A stretch of DNA of 64,000 nucleotides from DASQBT01 sp049578545 (lineage in GTDB: Bacteria > Pseudomonadota > Gammaproteobacteria > Burkholderiales > Thiobacillaceae): the NCBI GenBank assembly GCA_049578545.1, contig JBAUMF010000022.1:1-64000 (forward strand), given 5' to 3'. Position 1 is the stretch's first letter, and every line of letters begins with the position of its first letter. This document shows positions 35,441 to 44,368 of this stretch, in pieces. The notes below the pieces were generated by a model that saw only the letters and a list, made by a program, of their open reading frames with translations, was not told the DNA's origin and ran no database searches. The position numbers and the translations under genes were made by a program.

Positions 35441-37672
35441 ATGAAGCGCCTGCTTTACGACGAACGTTTGCGGGCAGCGCTGATCCTGGCCGGTGTCGCC
35501 CTTCTGGCAACTCTGACCGGCATTTTTTCCCGCGTCGACAATCTTCTCTACGATCTTGGCCAGCGGCTGCATACTAAACCGGCACCAGCGCAGATTGTCA
35601 TCGTGGCAATCGATGAGGAAAGCCTCTCACAACTCGGACGCTGGCCATGGTCGCGACGCATCCATGCCAGTCTGGTAGACAAGCTCAGGGAAGAGGGTGC
35701 TCGAGTCATCGGGCTGGACATCATTTTTGCCGAGCCTGATACAGCCGACCAACCCGCAGACGCGGCATTGGTTCAGGCGGTCAAGGATGCCAGCAATGTC
35801 GTGCTGCCGGTGCTGCTTGAGCATACGCGCCACAATGGCCCGATTCTCGAGGTTCTGCCGATACCCGATTTGACCGCGGCGGCTGCCGGACTGGGCCGGG
35901 TTCATGCTGAACTCAGTGAAGATGGCATCGCGCGTGGAGTTTATCTGTGGGAGGGGGTGGGCGAACCACGCTGGCCACTTTTTGCGGAGGCCGTTCTTGA
36001 CGCGGGAAGACTGCCATTCCCAGGGCGGGTCGAGCGGCCTACAGAACTGAATGATCCCAATCCCTTTGCCCTGGTGCGTTATTCACCGCGCCGGGTGCCC
36101 TTCCTGGGGCCGCCTGGGCACATCAATTCGTTGCCCTATGTTCAGGTGTTGACTGGCCGGTTTCCCAAAGGACTCTTCAAGGACAAGATTGTGCTCGTGG
36201 GTGCAACGGCCTCGGGACTCGGCGACCGTCTGCCCACGCCGGTTTCGGGACTTACAGAACCGATGCCAGGCGTCGAGTTCCATGCCAATACGATTGCAGC
36301 GATGGGAGAGGGGGCGCTCATTGTCGAATCGCCGCGCTGGTTCACGCTGATATTGACCGCTTTGATTGCACTGCTTCCTGTCCCGCTTCTGGCAAGCCTT
36401 TCTCCCCGCAGCGGTTTGATAACGAGCCTGGGCCTGATCCTGCTGGTGATTCTGTTTTCCCTGATCGCGCCTTCGATGCTTCAGGTCTGGTTTCCTCCCT
36501 CCGGCAGCCTGCTGGCCCTGCTGGTGGCCTACCCGGTCTGGAGTTGGCGCCGACTGGAGTCGGCCACACGCTTTCTCGATCGGGAAATCAGGCAGCTGTC
36601 ACATGAACTGCAGCGCTCGGCCATTGTATTGGCGCCAGCGCAAACTGCCAAGGGTGCCGATCCGTTTGCCCTGCGCATCCACCAAATCCAGAATGCCTCA
36701 CGGCGAGTTCGTGCACTGCGCAGCCTGATTGACCAGGTGATTGAATCCATGCCACATGGCGTCGTGGCGCTCGATCAGACCGGCAAGGTGCGGCTTGCCA
36801 ACCGGCATGCGCAGGATTGGCTCAAGGTGGAAAAGGAGTTGCCCGCACCGGACGAATTGCGATTCCCGGACGACGGAACAGCAGAACACCAGCGTGAAGT
36901 GGAAGGCAGCGATGGGCAGGCCTTGTTGGTCGAGTCTGCCCCAATGAACAGCGCGGATCTGAACCAGGTCATCAATCTGGTGGATATCACTCCAGTAAAA
37001 CAACTGGAACGCGAGCGGCGCGAAACGCTGGCCTTCCTGTCCCACGACATTCGCGCGCCGCTTGCACTGGCCGTGGCAGAAATGGGTGCCCAATCCGCTT
37101 CGCCACAAACGCTGGCCAGATTGCGCAGTCAGCTGTCGCGCGCGCTGGAGCTGGCCGAAGAGTTTTTGCAGACAGCTCGAGCCGAGATTGCTGACAGCAG
37201 CAGGTTCCAGGAGCTGGATGTGGCTGCACTGCTTCATCAGGCGGTCGACATGGTGTATGACTTTGCCAAAAGCAGGCAGGTCAGACTGGTGCGGCAGATA
37301 CCGGATGAGCCGGTCTGGGTGAGGGGGGAATTCGGCTTGCTGGAACGCGCCGCCTTCAATCTTGTACAGAATGCGGTCAAATATACGCGCCCAAATAGCG
37401 AAGTGGAGGTGACCTTGTGCCCGCAACAGGGTTATGCGCGGGTCGAGGTGCATGACCACGGCCCGGGCATTCCCCGGGATCAGTTGCCCTTGCTGTTTCG
37501 CCGTTTCTCACGTTTGGATGGCACCTCTGAAAGTGGCGCAGGGCTCGGTCTGTACTTTGTCCAGGTTACCGCAGCCAAGCATGGGGGTAGGGTATGGGCG
37601 GAATCGGCAATAGGGGAAGGGGCGAGGTTCTATCTCGAGGTGCCGCTGGCGCAACGTCCAGAGTTGGGATGA
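35441..37672 (+). CDS. CHASE2-domain sensor histidine kinase
   Basis: 743 residues. One TM near 12-30, a periplasmic CHASE2 domain at about 45-290 (VIGLDIIFAEPD, GLFKDKIVLVGATASGLGD), three further TM helices at about 295-365, a coiled linker, a PAS-like domain (430-505), HisKA with LAFLSHDIRAPLALA, and HATPase_c with N-box LVQNAVKYTRP, G1 DHGPGIP and G2 GAGLGLYFV. It should phosphorylate the response regulator two genes upstream. The signal is unknown. Confidence 0.92.
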   Translation: MKRLLYDERLRAALILAGVALLATLTGIFSRVDNLLYDLGQRLHTKPAPAQIVIVAIDEESLSQLGRWPWSRRIHASLVDKLREEGARVIGLDIIFAEPDTADQPADAALVQAVKDASNVVLPVLLEHTRHNGPILEVLPIPDLTAAAAGLGRVHAELSEDGIARGVYLWEGVGEPRWPLFAEAVLDAGRLPFPGRVERPTELNDPNPFALVRYSPRRVPFLGPPGHINSLPYVQVLTGRFPKGLFKDKIVLVGATASGLGDRLPTPVSGLTEPMPGVEFHANTIAAMGEGALIVESPRWFTLILTALIALLPVPLLASLSPRSGLITSLGLILLVILFSLIAPSMLQVWFPPSGSLLALLVAYPVWSWRRLESATRFLDREIRQLSHELQRSAIVLAPAQTAKGADPFALRIHQIQNASRRVRALRSLIDQVIESMPHGVVALDQTGKVRLANRHAQDWLKVEKELPAPDELRFPDDGTAEHQREVEGSDGQALLVESAPMNSADLNQVINLVDITPVKQLERERRETLAFLSHDIRAPLALAVAEMGAQSASPQTLARLRSQLSRALELAEEFLQTARAEIADSSRFQELDVAALLHQAVDMVYDFAKSRQVRLVRQIPDEPVWVRGEFGLLERAAFNLVQNAVKYTRPNSEVEVTLCPQQGYARVEVHDHGPGIPRDQLPLLFRRFSRLDGTSESGAGLGLYFVQVTAAKHGGRVWAESAIGEGARFYLEVPLAQRPELG

Positions 37673-37766
37673 ATCATCGGACCTTGCCGCCCGACTGATT
37701 AATCCAACAGAGGTCGGGGCCGCTCTATCAGGCTCCAGTTCACTCAGGTTTGCTCTGGACATTCAC

Positions 37767-37784
37767 CTGTAATCGGACTGTAAT
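37767..37784 (+). promoter_or_regulatory. Pho-box-like direct repeat upstream of sixA
   Basis: CTGTAAT at 37767-37773 and again at 37778-37784, 11 bases apart start to start. This is the spacing and core of a PhoB box (two CTGTCAT-like 7-mers separated by 4 bases). It lies 58 bases before the sixA ATG. Confidence 0.5.
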
Positions 37785-37842
37785 CAAAGCCGAATATTGT
37801 GCCGTCCACCGCACATACGAATTAATTGATAAGGAAAAGACC

Positions 37843-38292
37843 ATGCACCTGCTGTTATGGCGTCATGCCGAAGCCGAGGATGGAGCCGACGACCTGGCCC
37901 GGAGGCTTACTTCGCGTGGCAGGAAGCAGGCAGAGCGGGTGGCGGCCTGGCTCACAGCGATTTTGCCGAATGAGGCAAAAATATTGGTCAGCCCGGCGGT
38001 ACGGGCGCAGCAGACAGCCCGTGCCCTGGGACGCGAGATGGAAACGAGGGATGAAGTTGCGCCAGGCGTGGATCCTGATGCCGTGCTGCAGACTGCAGGC
38101 TGGCCCGATGGACCGGAATGGGTTCTGGTGGTGGGGCATCAGCCGACCCTAGGACTGGTGGCAGCGGAACTGCTGGGTACGCCTGATTGCCTGAGCCTGC
38201 GCAAGGGTGGGCTGATGTGGTTTGAATCGCGCAAGCGTAACCGGGAAACCCAGGTGGTGTTGAGGGCGGTGATCGGCCCCGATCTGATTTAA
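37843..38292 (+). CDS. sixA: Phosphohistidine phosphatase SixA-like
   Basis: 149 residues from the ATG at 37843, behind AAGGAAAAG. The histidine phosphatase motif is L-L-L-W-R-H-A-E-A (R-H-G type), with later VSPAVRAQQTARAL and the second catalytic His in LVVGHQPTLG. SixA dephosphorylates histidine phosphotransfer proteins. A Pho-box-like repeat precedes it, and it is near a sensor kinase and polyphosphate genes. Confidence 0.88.
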   Translation: MHLLLWRHAEAEDGADDLARRLTSRGRKQAERVAAWLTAILPNEAKILVSPAVRAQQTARALGREMETRDEVAPGVDPDAVLQTAGWPDGPEWVLVVGHQPTLGLVAAELLGTPDCLSLRKGGLMWFESRKRNRETQVVLRAVIGPDLI

Positions 38293-38599
38293 GGAACCGC
38301 TGATTATGTCCTCCGTGAGCTGCGTTCATCACGAGACCTGCTCAGAGGCGAGGCACGGGACGACGGTCGTATTCGTACACTGCCTGGGAGTGCGGCAACG
38401 CAGATGGACAGGTTGGCCGCTGCGCTCGAAACTCGCCTACGGCGCTGCGTGCGTGGACTTGTTTTCGCTCAAACCCAATGAGCAGGGGTCTGGCAGGCGT
38501 TCTGCCTTATCGCGCGGCTTGGCTTTGCAGAATGACTGCGACCTGCGCGTCGCTTCGCGCACCTCTTCCCGCCAAGCTGCCTGCGGGGCCATGCGGGGC
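38293..38599. other. 307-base gap between converging sixA and the CheY-like gene
   Basis: Short ORFs on both strands have no motif. I found no convincing terminator. Nothing else supported. Confidence 0.35.
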
Positions 38600-38998
38600 T
38601 CAACCAGAGCTTCCCTGAGTTGCCCGGCTTGTTCCAAACAGCCGGGCAATTTCCCTGCCCAGAGCATCTGCGGCAAACGGCTTGGTTAAGAATCCATCCA
38701 CTCCATAGCGGCGGGCAATGGCCTGCTTTTCTCCTTCGGACTCGGCCGAGATCATCACGATGCGGATACCGGCCATGGCCGGATAGGCGCGTACTTTCTG
38801 CACCAGTTCCAGGCCGCTCATCTCGGGCATGACCCAGTCGGTCAGCAATAGATCGTAGCGGTTCTTCTTCAGCAGCGACCATGCCAGGAAGGCCGAGTCA
38901 GCTTCGGCAATGGTCACATCTGGCACGTTCTTCAAGGCCGATCGGATCATTTTCCGCACCGTCAGAAAATCATCCACCACCAGAACATTCAAACTCAC
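38600..38998 (-). CDS. CheY-like single-domain response regulator
   Basis: 132 residues from a GTG at 38998, behind AAGGGGG. The N-terminus reads S-L-N-V-L-V-V-D-D-F; the phospho-acceptor is in LLLTDWVMPEMSG, the switch residue in VMISAESEGE and the Lys in FLTKPF. It has no output domain. Divergent from fliF, 110 bases apart, so it may tune motor switching or motility-gene expression. Confidence 0.88.
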   Translation of the reverse strand: MSLNVLVVDDFLTVRKMIRSALKNVPDVTIAEADSAFLAWSLLKKNRYDLLLTDWVMPEMSGLELVQKVRAYPAMAGIRIVMISAESEGEKQAIARRYGVDGFLTKPFAADALGREIARLFGTSRATQGSSG

Positions 38999-39108
38999 TT
39001 GGCAGCACCCCCTTGCGGCTATAATCCCATGAAAGCTCGTGTTGTTCACGCATGGCCGCACAATACCGATTTTGGAGGAACGGCGCATTTTTCATCCAGC
39101 TAAACCCT

Positions 39109-40461
39109 ATGGCGGAATTCGCTTTATCGCCTAACCGTCTCTGGTCTGCTTTCCGCTCCCAACGTCTGCCACTTCAAGCGTTGTGGGCCGGGGCCGTCCT
39201 TATTGCTGCCGTGCTGCTGGCCAACCTGGCCATGAGCCTCAAGCAGCCTGTGTATGCGCCCCTGTATGGACACCTGTCGGATCGCGATGGCGGCGCAATC
39301 CTGCAAGCCCTGGACAAGCTCAACGTTCCTTACAAAGTAGCAGGCGGCATTATTCAGATTCCTGCCCCGGAGGTTGAAGCAACGCGTTACCGGCTTGCCG
39401 CTCAGGGCTTGCCCAAGGCGGAAAATGGCGGGTTCGATGCCATGGCGACCCCAACTTTGGGCATGACCAGTTTCCAGGAGCAGATTGGTTATCAGCACGC
39501 GCTCGAAGGCGAGCTTTCCCGTACGCTGGAAAATCTCGCTCCGGTGGCTTCTGCGCGGGTGCATCTGGCGATACCCAAAGCGTCTGCCTTTTTGCGCGAT
39601 GGTCCGCAGCCGTCGGCAGCAGTGCTGATCAAGACCAAGGTCGGGATGAGGCTGGACGACGAGCAGGTTCAATCCATCCGGCAAATCGTGGCAAATGGTG
39701 TCCCGCGCATGTCGGTTGCCCAGGTTGGCATTGTGAACGAGCAGGGCGAATTGCTGGCGCGCGCGGAAGAATCCGAGCGGCAAGCCTTGAGCCCGGATGA
39801 ACGGGAAGCCGTTCACACGACAGAAGCCGAGCTGGCTGACCGGGTAACTGAAGCATTGGCACCCTGGTTGGGCAAGGGAAACATTCGTGTTCAGGTGACT
39901 GCGCGGCTTAACTTCACCGAAAAGCAAACCACCTACGAGAGAGCACGTTCCTATTCCAGGGGGATGAACCGAACCGTGCAGACGACGCGGGAACCTTCGG
40001 GCCAAATCGAACGGTTGAGCGCGCTGGTAGTGGTAAACGAAACCAGTCTGCCCGAGAGCGAACGTCGGGACCCTGCGACGCAGAAGAAAATCCAGCATTT
40101 GGTCAGTCAGGCTTTGGGCATGGAAAGCCGACGGCGAGACAGTTTGCAGGTTGTGTTGCTGCCGTTTGAACTGGCGCCAATGAAGATTCCCGAGGTTCCA
40201 GTTCCTCTGGTAGAAAAAGTTTCGGAGCGTGCCACTTCCGCACCATTCCTGACGTTGGCTGCCATTACGCTTGCCGGGCTTGTCTTGCTGGCCATCGTTT
40301 TCTTGCGGGTGATGAAGGGGCGGCGTAATTCCAATGCAATTGCTGAAGAGCCCAAACAGACTCGGTCACCGTTTGATGAGGCCGTTGATGCAGCGCGCAC
40401 CCTCGTGCTGGATGATCCAGCCCGGGCAGCCAGCGTAATTCATCTATGGGTGCAATCATGA
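39109..40461 (+). CDS. fliF: Flagellar MS-ring protein FliF, short form
   Basis: 450 residues from the ATG at 39109 (well below the usual 530-570). TM1 is near 25-45, TM2 near 380-405. RBM1 and RBM2 are recognisable (VYAPLYGHLSDRDGGAI, IGYQHALEGELSRTLE, VASARVHLAIPK). RBM3 goes from RLNFTEKQTTYERA to NRTVQTTREPSGQIERLSAL with only a few residues between, where Salmonella FliF has the long beta-collar insertion. The C-terminal FliG-binding tail (DDPARAASVIHLWV) is kept. First gene of the cluster. Confidence 0.92.
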   Translation: MAEFALSPNRLWSAFRSQRLPLQALWAGAVLIAAVLLANLAMSLKQPVYAPLYGHLSDRDGGAILQALDKLNVPYKVAGGIIQIPAPEVEATRYRLAAQGLPKAENGGFDAMATPTLGMTSFQEQIGYQHALEGELSRTLENLAPVASARVHLAIPKASAFLRDGPQPSAAVLIKTKVGMRLDDEQVQSIRQIVANGVPRMSVAQVGIVNEQGELLARAEESERQALSPDEREAVHTTEAELADRVTEALAPWLGKGNIRVQVTARLNFTEKQTTYERARSYSRGMNRTVQTTREPSGQIERLSALVVVNETSLPESERRDPATQKKIQHLVSQALGMESRRRDSLQVVLLPFELAPMKIPEVPVPLVEKVSERATSAPFLTLAAITLAGLVLLAIVFLRVMKGRRNSNAIAEEPKQTRSPFDEAVDAARTLVLDDPARAASVIHLWVQS

Positions 40462-41426
40462 ATCAGGCCGGTCTTGAGCGAAGCGCAATTCTGCTGATGA
40501 CCGTGGGTGAAGAGGCCGCTGCCCGGGTTTTTCGCTACCTCAATCCGACCGAGGTGACCCAGCTTGCGGAAGCGATGCGTCGGCTGGGCGGCCAGCCGCG
40601 TGACCGGGTCTCATCCGTGCTGGAGGAATTCCGGGTGGAGGCGGAACGCCAGACCGGCTACGGCATGGGGCCGGAAGCTTTTCTGGGAGAAGCCTTGACC
40701 CAGGCGCTGGGACAGGAAACGGCAACGACGCTGTTGAACCGGCTCGAAGGTGACGACCTGCCGCTCAAACAACTCGCCTGGATGTCACCCGGTGAAGTTG
40801 CACATCTGATCGCAGATGAACCTTCTCCCGTTGTGGCAACCGTCCTTGCACATCTGGAACGCGATCAGGCTGCGGAAGTGTTGATGCTGCTGTCGCCGCC
40901 GCAGCGTGATGAGGCCTTGCTTGCCCTGTCGCGCTGGCAAGGTGCCGCGCCTGATGCACTGCGCGAACTGTCTGACTGGCTTTCGAGTCGCATCAGGCAG
41001 GAACAGCCGTCGCGGGAAAAAGGTGAGGAGCTTGCTGCCTCCCTCTTGCGCCGCTTGCCCAGGGAAGCTGCAAAGGCAGTGAAGAGTGGCCTGTCGAACC
41101 GTGATCCGGCTCTGGCAGGGCGGCTTGAAGCAGCCACCTTGTCGTTTCAGGACGTGTCCCGTCTGGATAGTCAGAGCCGAATGCGTCTGTTCAAGGCAGC
41201 GCCCGCCCGCGTTCTGCTGCAGGCCATGAAGGGCGCCGACCCCAGGCTGGTAGAAACATTGGTGCAGCGCATGGGCCCCACGGCTGCGCGCCGATTGAGA
41301 GATGATCTTGATAGCCTCGGTGCGATACGCATAGACCAGATCGAAGCCGCGCAGGGCGAAGTAGTGAGCCTGATGCGCAAGCTTGTCGGCAGTGGCGAGC
41401 TGACCATGGAGCCCGCGAATGAGTGA
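40458..41426 (+). CDS. fliG: Flagellar motor switch protein FliG
   Basis: 322 residues from the ATG at 40458 that overlaps the fliF stop. N-terminal FliF-binding part: ERSAILLMTVGEEAAARVFR. Middle: MSPGEVAHLIADEPSPVVATVLAHL, the FliM-contact region. The C-terminal torque domain ends with RRLRDDLDSLGAIRIDQIEAAQ, with the charged residues that meet the stator. Presence of FliG says this is a rotary motor, not an injectisome. Overlaps fliH. Confidence 0.92.
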   Translation: MNQAGLERSAILLMTVGEEAAARVFRYLNPTEVTQLAEAMRRLGGQPRDRVSSVLEEFRVEAERQTGYGMGPEAFLGEALTQALGQETATTLLNRLEGDDLPLKQLAWMSPGEVAHLIADEPSPVVATVLAHLERDQAAEVLMLLSPPQRDEALLALSRWQGAAPDALRELSDWLSSRIRQEQPSREKGEELAASLLRRLPREAAKAVKSGLSNRDPALAGRLEAATLSFQDVSRLDSQSRMRLFKAAPARVLLQAMKGADPRLVETLVQRMGPTAARRLRDDLDSLGAIRIDQIEAAQGEVVSLMRKLVGSGELTMEPANE

Positions 41427-42030
41427 AGTGCAGAAGCCTGGCGCAGAACAATCCGGCTTCGAACGCTGGGAAGTGGTTGAACCCGTCAGCCCGCAGGAAA
41501 GCGAGGAAGCACGTTCCGCGCGCCTGCTGCTGGAGACGACGCGCATCCGTGAAGAGGCCAGGGCTGAGGGCATCAAGCTGGGCAGAGAAGATGGCCGCAG
41601 GGAGGCACAGGCAGATTGCCAGCGCATCAAGGAACTGGCCACCAGTTATGGTCAGGCGCTCGATACGCTGGATTTTCGTGTGGCTGATATGGTGCTGGAT
41701 CTGGCCCTTGAGGTGGCGCGCCATGTAATTGCAGGCGAGCTGACCGCCAAGCCGGAACGGGTGATGGATGTCATACAACTCGCGCTCAAGCAGATGATCG
41801 ATACGACAAGGGAGGCGCGCCTGCTGCTTAATCCAGAAGATGCGGCGCTGGTGCGGCCGCATCTCGAAGAGGTGCTGGACAAGAATCGCCTGCGCATTGT
41901 CGAAGACGGCCACATCGTGCGGGGTGGATGCCTGATCGAAACTCCACAGGGCGATCTGGATGCCACGTTGCAATCACGCTGGCGCGAGGTGGTCAAGGTG
42001 CTCGGCAGCACCATGAACTGGCAGGAATAA
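41419..42030 (+). CDS. fliH: Flagellar export regulator FliH
   Basis: 203 residues. Charged N-terminal half with EARAEGIKLGREDGRREAQ, the glycine-spaced helix of FliH, and a C-terminal V1/F1 delta/epsilon-like half with VEDGHIVRGGCLIETPQGDLDATL. It holds the FliI ATPase at the export gate. Starts inside fliG and shares one base with fliI. Confidence 0.9.
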   Translation: MSEVQKPGAEQSGFERWEVVEPVSPQESEEARSARLLLETTRIREEARAEGIKLGREDGRREAQADCQRIKELATSYGQALDTLDFRVADMVLDLALEVARHVIAGELTAKPERVMDVIQLALKQMIDTTREARLLLNPEDAALVRPHLEEVLDKNRLRIVEDGHIVRGGCLIETPQGDLDATLQSRWREVVKVLGSTMNWQE

Positions 42031-43430
42031 TGGCGATCGATCTTACCGTCCCGCTGCGCGAATATCTGGCTGACTGCCGCCGTGCCATCGCCCTTAGCAG
42101 CCCGGTTGCCGCAAGCGGCCGCCTTACACGGGTGGCCGGATTGGTGATGGAAGCGGTTGGCTTGCGCCTGCCCATCGGCAGCCAGTGCCTGGTGCAGATT
42201 CCCGGCGGGCAAAGCGTGGATGCGGAAGTGGTGGGTTTCTCCGGGGACCGTATCTATCTGATGCCGGCAACCGACATCTACGGGGTGATGCCCGGTGCCC
42301 GCGTAGTTCCGGAAAATCCCATCGCGGTGCAGCCGCCGCGTCTGGGCAAGCGCTATATTCCGCGTCGCCGTGCACAGGACCGGGTTCGCCAGGTTGCTGT
42401 CGGCCCCCAGTTGCTGGGTCGCGTTATGGATGGAGCCGGCCGACCACTTGACAGTCTGGGCCCGCTGATTATGGACAAGCGGGTACCGCTCTATTCGCGT
42501 CCCATCAATCCGCTGGAGCGTGCGCCGATTCGCAAGCCGCTTGATGTCGGCGTGCAGTCGATCAATGCCTTGCTAACGGTGGGTCGAGGTCAGCGGCTGG
42601 GTTTGTTTGCTGGCAGTGGCGTGGGCAAATCCATTTTGCTGGGCATGATGGCGCGCTATACCGATGCCGATGTCGTTGTGGTTGGCCTGATCGGTGAGCG
42701 CGGCCGCGAGGTGAAGGATTTCATTGAAAACAACCTCGGTGAAGAAGGCATGGCGCGTGCAGTTGTGGTCGCCGCACCGGCAGACAATCCACCGCTTATG
42801 CGGCTTAATGGCGCGGCTTATGCCATGGCAATCGCTGAACATTTCCGCGATCAGGGCCAACACGTCCTGCTGATCATGGATTCGCTCACGCGTTATGCCA
42901 TGGCGCAACGCGAGGTCGCCCTGGCCATCGGTGAACCACCTGCGACCAAGGGGTATCCGCCCTCTGTATTTGCCAAGCTGCCTCAGCTGGCGGAGCGGGC
43001 TGGCAATGCCAAGAGCGGCGGTGGCTCCATTACGGCTTTCTTTACCGTGTTGATGGAAGCGGACGACGAACAGGATCCAGTGGCTGATGCGACCCGTGCC
43101 ATTCTCGATGGTCACATCGTGCTGTCGCGTGAATTGGCAGAAGCCGGTCATTATCCGGCCATCGATGTGGAAGCGTCGATCAGCAGGGCCCTGCCTGATC
43201 TGGTTGATGCAGAAGAGCAGGAGCGCATCCGACGCTTCAAGTATCTCTATTCACGTTATCAGCGCAGCCGAGATTTGCTTGCCGTGGGCGCCTACGTGCC
43301 GGGTGCCGATCCAGTGCTGGACGAAGCGGTAAAGCTGCAACCCCTGATGCAGCAATACCTGATGCAGAACACCTGGCAACGCGTCAGCATGGATGAATCG
43401 AGGAAGGCATTGGCGGAACTGCTCCCTTAA
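42030..43430 (+). CDS. fliI: Flagellum-specific ATPase FliI
   Basis: 466 residues from the ATG at 42030 (TAATG junction with fliH). Walker A GLFAGSGVGKS (about 192-201), RGREVKDFI, Walker B VLLIMDSLTRYAMAQREVAL, GYPPSVFAKLPQLAERAGN. Between residues 98 and 122 it has a basic stretch (LGKRYIPRRRAQDRVRQ) that seems longer than usual. It unfolds and delivers export substrates. Confidence 0.95.
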   Translation: MAIDLTVPLREYLADCRRAIALSSPVAASGRLTRVAGLVMEAVGLRLPIGSQCLVQIPGGQSVDAEVVGFSGDRIYLMPATDIYGVMPGARVVPENPIAVQPPRLGKRYIPRRRAQDRVRQVAVGPQLLGRVMDGAGRPLDSLGPLIMDKRVPLYSRPINPLERAPIRKPLDVGVQSINALLTVGRGQRLGLFAGSGVGKSILLGMMARYTDADVVVVGLIGERGREVKDFIENNLGEEGMARAVVVAAPADNPPLMRLNGAAYAMAIAEHFRDQGQHVLLIMDSLTRYAMAQREVALAIGEPPATKGYPPSVFAKLPQLAERAGNAKSGGGSITAFFTVLMEADDEQDPVADATRAILDGHIVLSRELAEAGHYPAIDVEASISRALPDLVDAEEQERIRRFKYLYSRYQRSRDLLAVGAYVPGADPVLDEAVKLQPLMQQYLMQNTWQRVSMDESRKALAELLP

Positions 43431-43910
43431 ATGGCCAGACATTTTTCCCTGCAGATCATCTACGACCTGGCGCGCAAGCGGGTGGAGACCTGTTCGCGTA
43501 CCGTGAAGCAGGCGCATGGAAGATGGCTGCGCGCACGTGCCCAGATTGTTCGTCTGCAGACCGAGCGCAGCCGCTATGTGGAAGTGCTTGCGCGGCAGCG
43601 TGGAAATGGCGATGCCGGGTTTTATCCGGCAGCAGTTGAAGGCTGGAAGACCCTTGCCGCCCGGTTGACGCGCAGCCGCCAGGAACTCGATGCGACTCAC
43701 GCGGAATGGCAGCAAGCTTTGCAGGCATGGCAGGAACAGGAAAAGCGATTGCAGGCGCTTACAGTATTGCTGCGGCGTCATCGGGACCAGGTTTCAAAGC
43801 GCGATGCCGTGCGTGAGCGCAAAGTTCACGACGAGATTTCCGCGCGCAACTTTATTGCGTCACGTCAGGAAACCACATCGGGTCTGGCCTGGGAAGAGCA
43901 CCTGTCATGA
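43431..43910 (+). CDS. fliJ: Flagellar export chaperone FliJ
   Basis: 159 residues, almost wholly helical coiled coil with many Arg, Gln and Glu, as in FliJ. It starts directly after the fliI stop. Sequence is poorly conserved in this family, so the call leans on size, helix content and place. Confidence 0.78.
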   Translation: MARHFSLQIIYDLARKRVETCSRTVKQAHGRWLRARAQIVRLQTERSRYVEVLARQRGNGDAGFYPAAVEGWKTLAARLTRSRQELDATHAEWQQALQAWQEQEKRLQALTVLLRRHRDQVSKRDAVRERKVHDEISARNFIASRQETTSGLAWEEHLS

Positions 43911-44368
43911 AGCTGCCGAAGCTCAGTCCCGCTGAAATCCTTGCGCTTCGGGCGCCTGGCCAGGAGAAAACGTGCGGCCTGACTGATCTGGTCAAGGCGC
44001 ATTTGACGGCCTGCCTAAGAACGCACGTGCGAGTGGAGGTGCGCGCGCTGTCATCCCCGGTGCGAATAGATGAAGGCGAATCACCACGCATGCAGGCTGA
44101 TGATGAACTGCTGGCCGCATGGGTGGCAGCACGGTTTGGTGTGGTGGATGTAAATCAGGTGGTACCGGCCTACCATGGCGAGAGTTTGTTGGAAAAAATG
44201 AGGCAGGCGCTGGCCATGCTTGTGCTGGGTGACAAGTTGGGCGGGCTTTCTTCGCTGTGTCTGGAAATTCAATTGAACGGCCAATATGGAAAACTTGAAA
44301 TTGACTGGGGCGACATGGCGCCAGGTGAACTGAAGGAATGGGCGGTCAGGCAATGGGTGGCCAGGTAA
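43907..44368 (+). CDS. Uncharacterised protein in the fliJ-fliO slot
   Basis: 153 residues, no signal peptide or TM helix. It overlaps fliJ (ATGA) and fliO (TAATG), so it is translated as part of the cluster. The position is that of fliK-L-M-N in usual operons. The segment GGLSSLCLEIQLNGQYGKLEIDWGD has the beta pattern seen before SPOA domains in FliM/SctQ proteins, but no SPOA domain is present. I do not recognise it; a reduced C-ring component is possible but unproven. Confidence 0.7.
   Translation: MKLPKLSPAEILALRAPGQEKTCGLTDLVKAHLTACLRTHVRVEVRALSSPVRIDEGESPRMQADDELLAAWVAARFGVVDVNQVVPAYHGESLLEKMRQALAMLVLGDKLGGLSSLCLEIQLNGQYGKLEIDWGDMAPGELKEWAVRQWVAR

Noticed and set aside
38306..38689. 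127-codon plus-strand ORF after sixA
   Set aside because: Overlaps the CheY-like gene in antisense and has no motif.
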